A stretch of DNA of 7,315 nucleotides from Bacteroidales bacterium. Lineage in GTDB: Bacteria > Bacteroidota > Bacteroidia > Bacteroidales > VadinHA17. The stretch is from the NCBI GenBank assembly GCA_016936695.1, contig JAFGXK010000138.1, forward strand, positions 1-7,315, read 5' to 3'. The first letter of the stretch is position 1. Every line of letters begins with the position of its first letter. Shown here one piece after another: positions 6,895 through 7,315 of this stretch. The position numbers were made by a program, and so were the translations under genes. The notes under the pieces are model-generated. The model made no database searches. It was not told the origin of the DNA and saw nothing but the letters and a program-made list of their open reading frames with translations.

Positions 6895-7315
6895 CTACCC
6901 GTCAATCATTGCGACACTAAGGCTTGCATAATCGCCAACAGACTCTCCGAGTTCAGCGGGAACTATGCTGCAAACGGCAGCAGACGGAGCAAGGGCTTCC
7001 TGCCTTACCATTTCAAGGCAGGCCGGTTCGATGAACTGCCTGCAGCGGGCGAAAATACTGCCTATAACAATTTTTTCAGGATTTAAAATATCAATCAGCA
7101 CTGAGATTCCCTTGCCAAGGTATTCCCCCGAAATCTCAAGGATTTTGATGGCTGTTTTGTCACCGGCGAATGCTGCGTCAGCTACATCCCTCGCTGAAAT
7201 ACTGTCGATGTCCTCAGGAGTTTTGCAGAATGAAACCCTCTGATTAAGCGCAAATTTTTCACTTACGATCTGACGTGCCAGGATTGCAATACCTGTTCCG
7301 CTGCAAAAGCCTTCG
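6895..7315 (-). CDS. ROK family sugar kinase or regulator, C-terminal part
   Basis: The frame is open from the right edge to a TAG at 6895-6897 and gives 139 residues, with the 5' end outside the window. It begins EGFCSGTGIAILARQIV, which fits the region just after the GCxE zinc-binding motif of ROK proteins (Repressor, ORF, Kinase). It continues with SARDVADAAFAGDKTA and LGKGISVLIDILNPEKIVIG, the latter typical of the ROK C-terminal lobe. ROK members are cytoplasmic sugar kinases (glucose, fructose, mannose, N-acetylmannosamine) or sugar-responsive repressors with an N-terminal helix-turn-helix. The part that would decide between these is missing. The mannosidase gene downstream makes a role in phosphorylating or sensing released sugar plausible. 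The usual second Gly after VIG is replaced by Ser (VIGSIF), a small departure. Confidence 0.82.
   Translation of the reverse strand, partial: EGFCSGTGIAILARQIVSEKFALNQRVSFCKTPEDIDSISARDVADAAFAGDKTAIKILEISGEYLGKGISVLIDILNPEKIVIGSIFARCRQFIEPACLEMVRQEALAPSAAVCSIVPAELGESVGDYASLSVAMIDG

Noticed and set aside
6873..6905. TTG start for the mannosidase that would overlap the ROK gene.
   Set aside because: The ATG at 6872 places the twin arginines at residues 6-7, usual for Tat leaders, and leaves a normal 22-nt gap after the ROK stop.
6682..7243. Overlapping plus-strand open frames across the mannosidase/ROK junction.
   Set aside because: They are antisense to the Tat leader and to the ROK coding sequence, both of which have clear family motifs.

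Overview
The window most likely comes from a Bacteroidota (Bacteroidetes) chromosome or metagenomic contig. This is inferred from several weak signals that agree. None of the four complete genes has a clear Shine-Dalgarno sequence. One intergenic gap carries a TTG-N18-TAnnTTTG promoter of the Bacteroidota type. One exported protein has a signal peptide ending in Met-Ala-Gln, and another has a Tat leader of the Arg-Arg-Asp-Phe-Leu-Gly type. There are no RNA genes, insertion sequences, CRISPR arrays or long repeats that I can see.

Left part (1-2535, + strand): the 3' end of an operon for a membrane complex related to hydrogenase-4, formate hydrogenlyase and complex I. It holds the C-terminus of a HyfF-like antiporter-type membrane subunit, a HyfG/HycE-like large subunit (30 kDa plus 49 kDa modules fused), and a ferredoxin/HyfI-NuoB fusion. 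The gene order and fold signatures are hydrogenase-4-like, but the large subunit lacks all four cysteines that would hold the [NiFe] centre. The small subunit lacks three of the four cysteines of the proximal (N2-type) [4Fe-4S] cluster, which are replaced by Asp, Asp and Asn. The complex is therefore not a hydrogenase. It fits the Ehr class (energy-converting hydrogenase related complexes), apparently in a form that has also lost the proximal cluster. This is the most interesting part of the window.

Right part (2588-7315, - strand, read right to left): the C-terminal part of a ROK-family sugar kinase or regulator, then a Tat-exported GH38 alpha-mannosidase, then an exported gamma-glutamyltransferase-like Ntn-hydrolase. 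The ROK and mannosidase genes are 22 nt apart and probably co-transcribed, which suggests use of mannose-containing glycans. The Ggt-like gene has its own candidate promoter, and its link to glycan use is not evident.

The two groups converge on a 52-nt gap (2536-2587) with a weak AT-rich hairpin that could stop transcription from both sides. All gaps are short, and no stretch of more than 300 bases lacks a gene.
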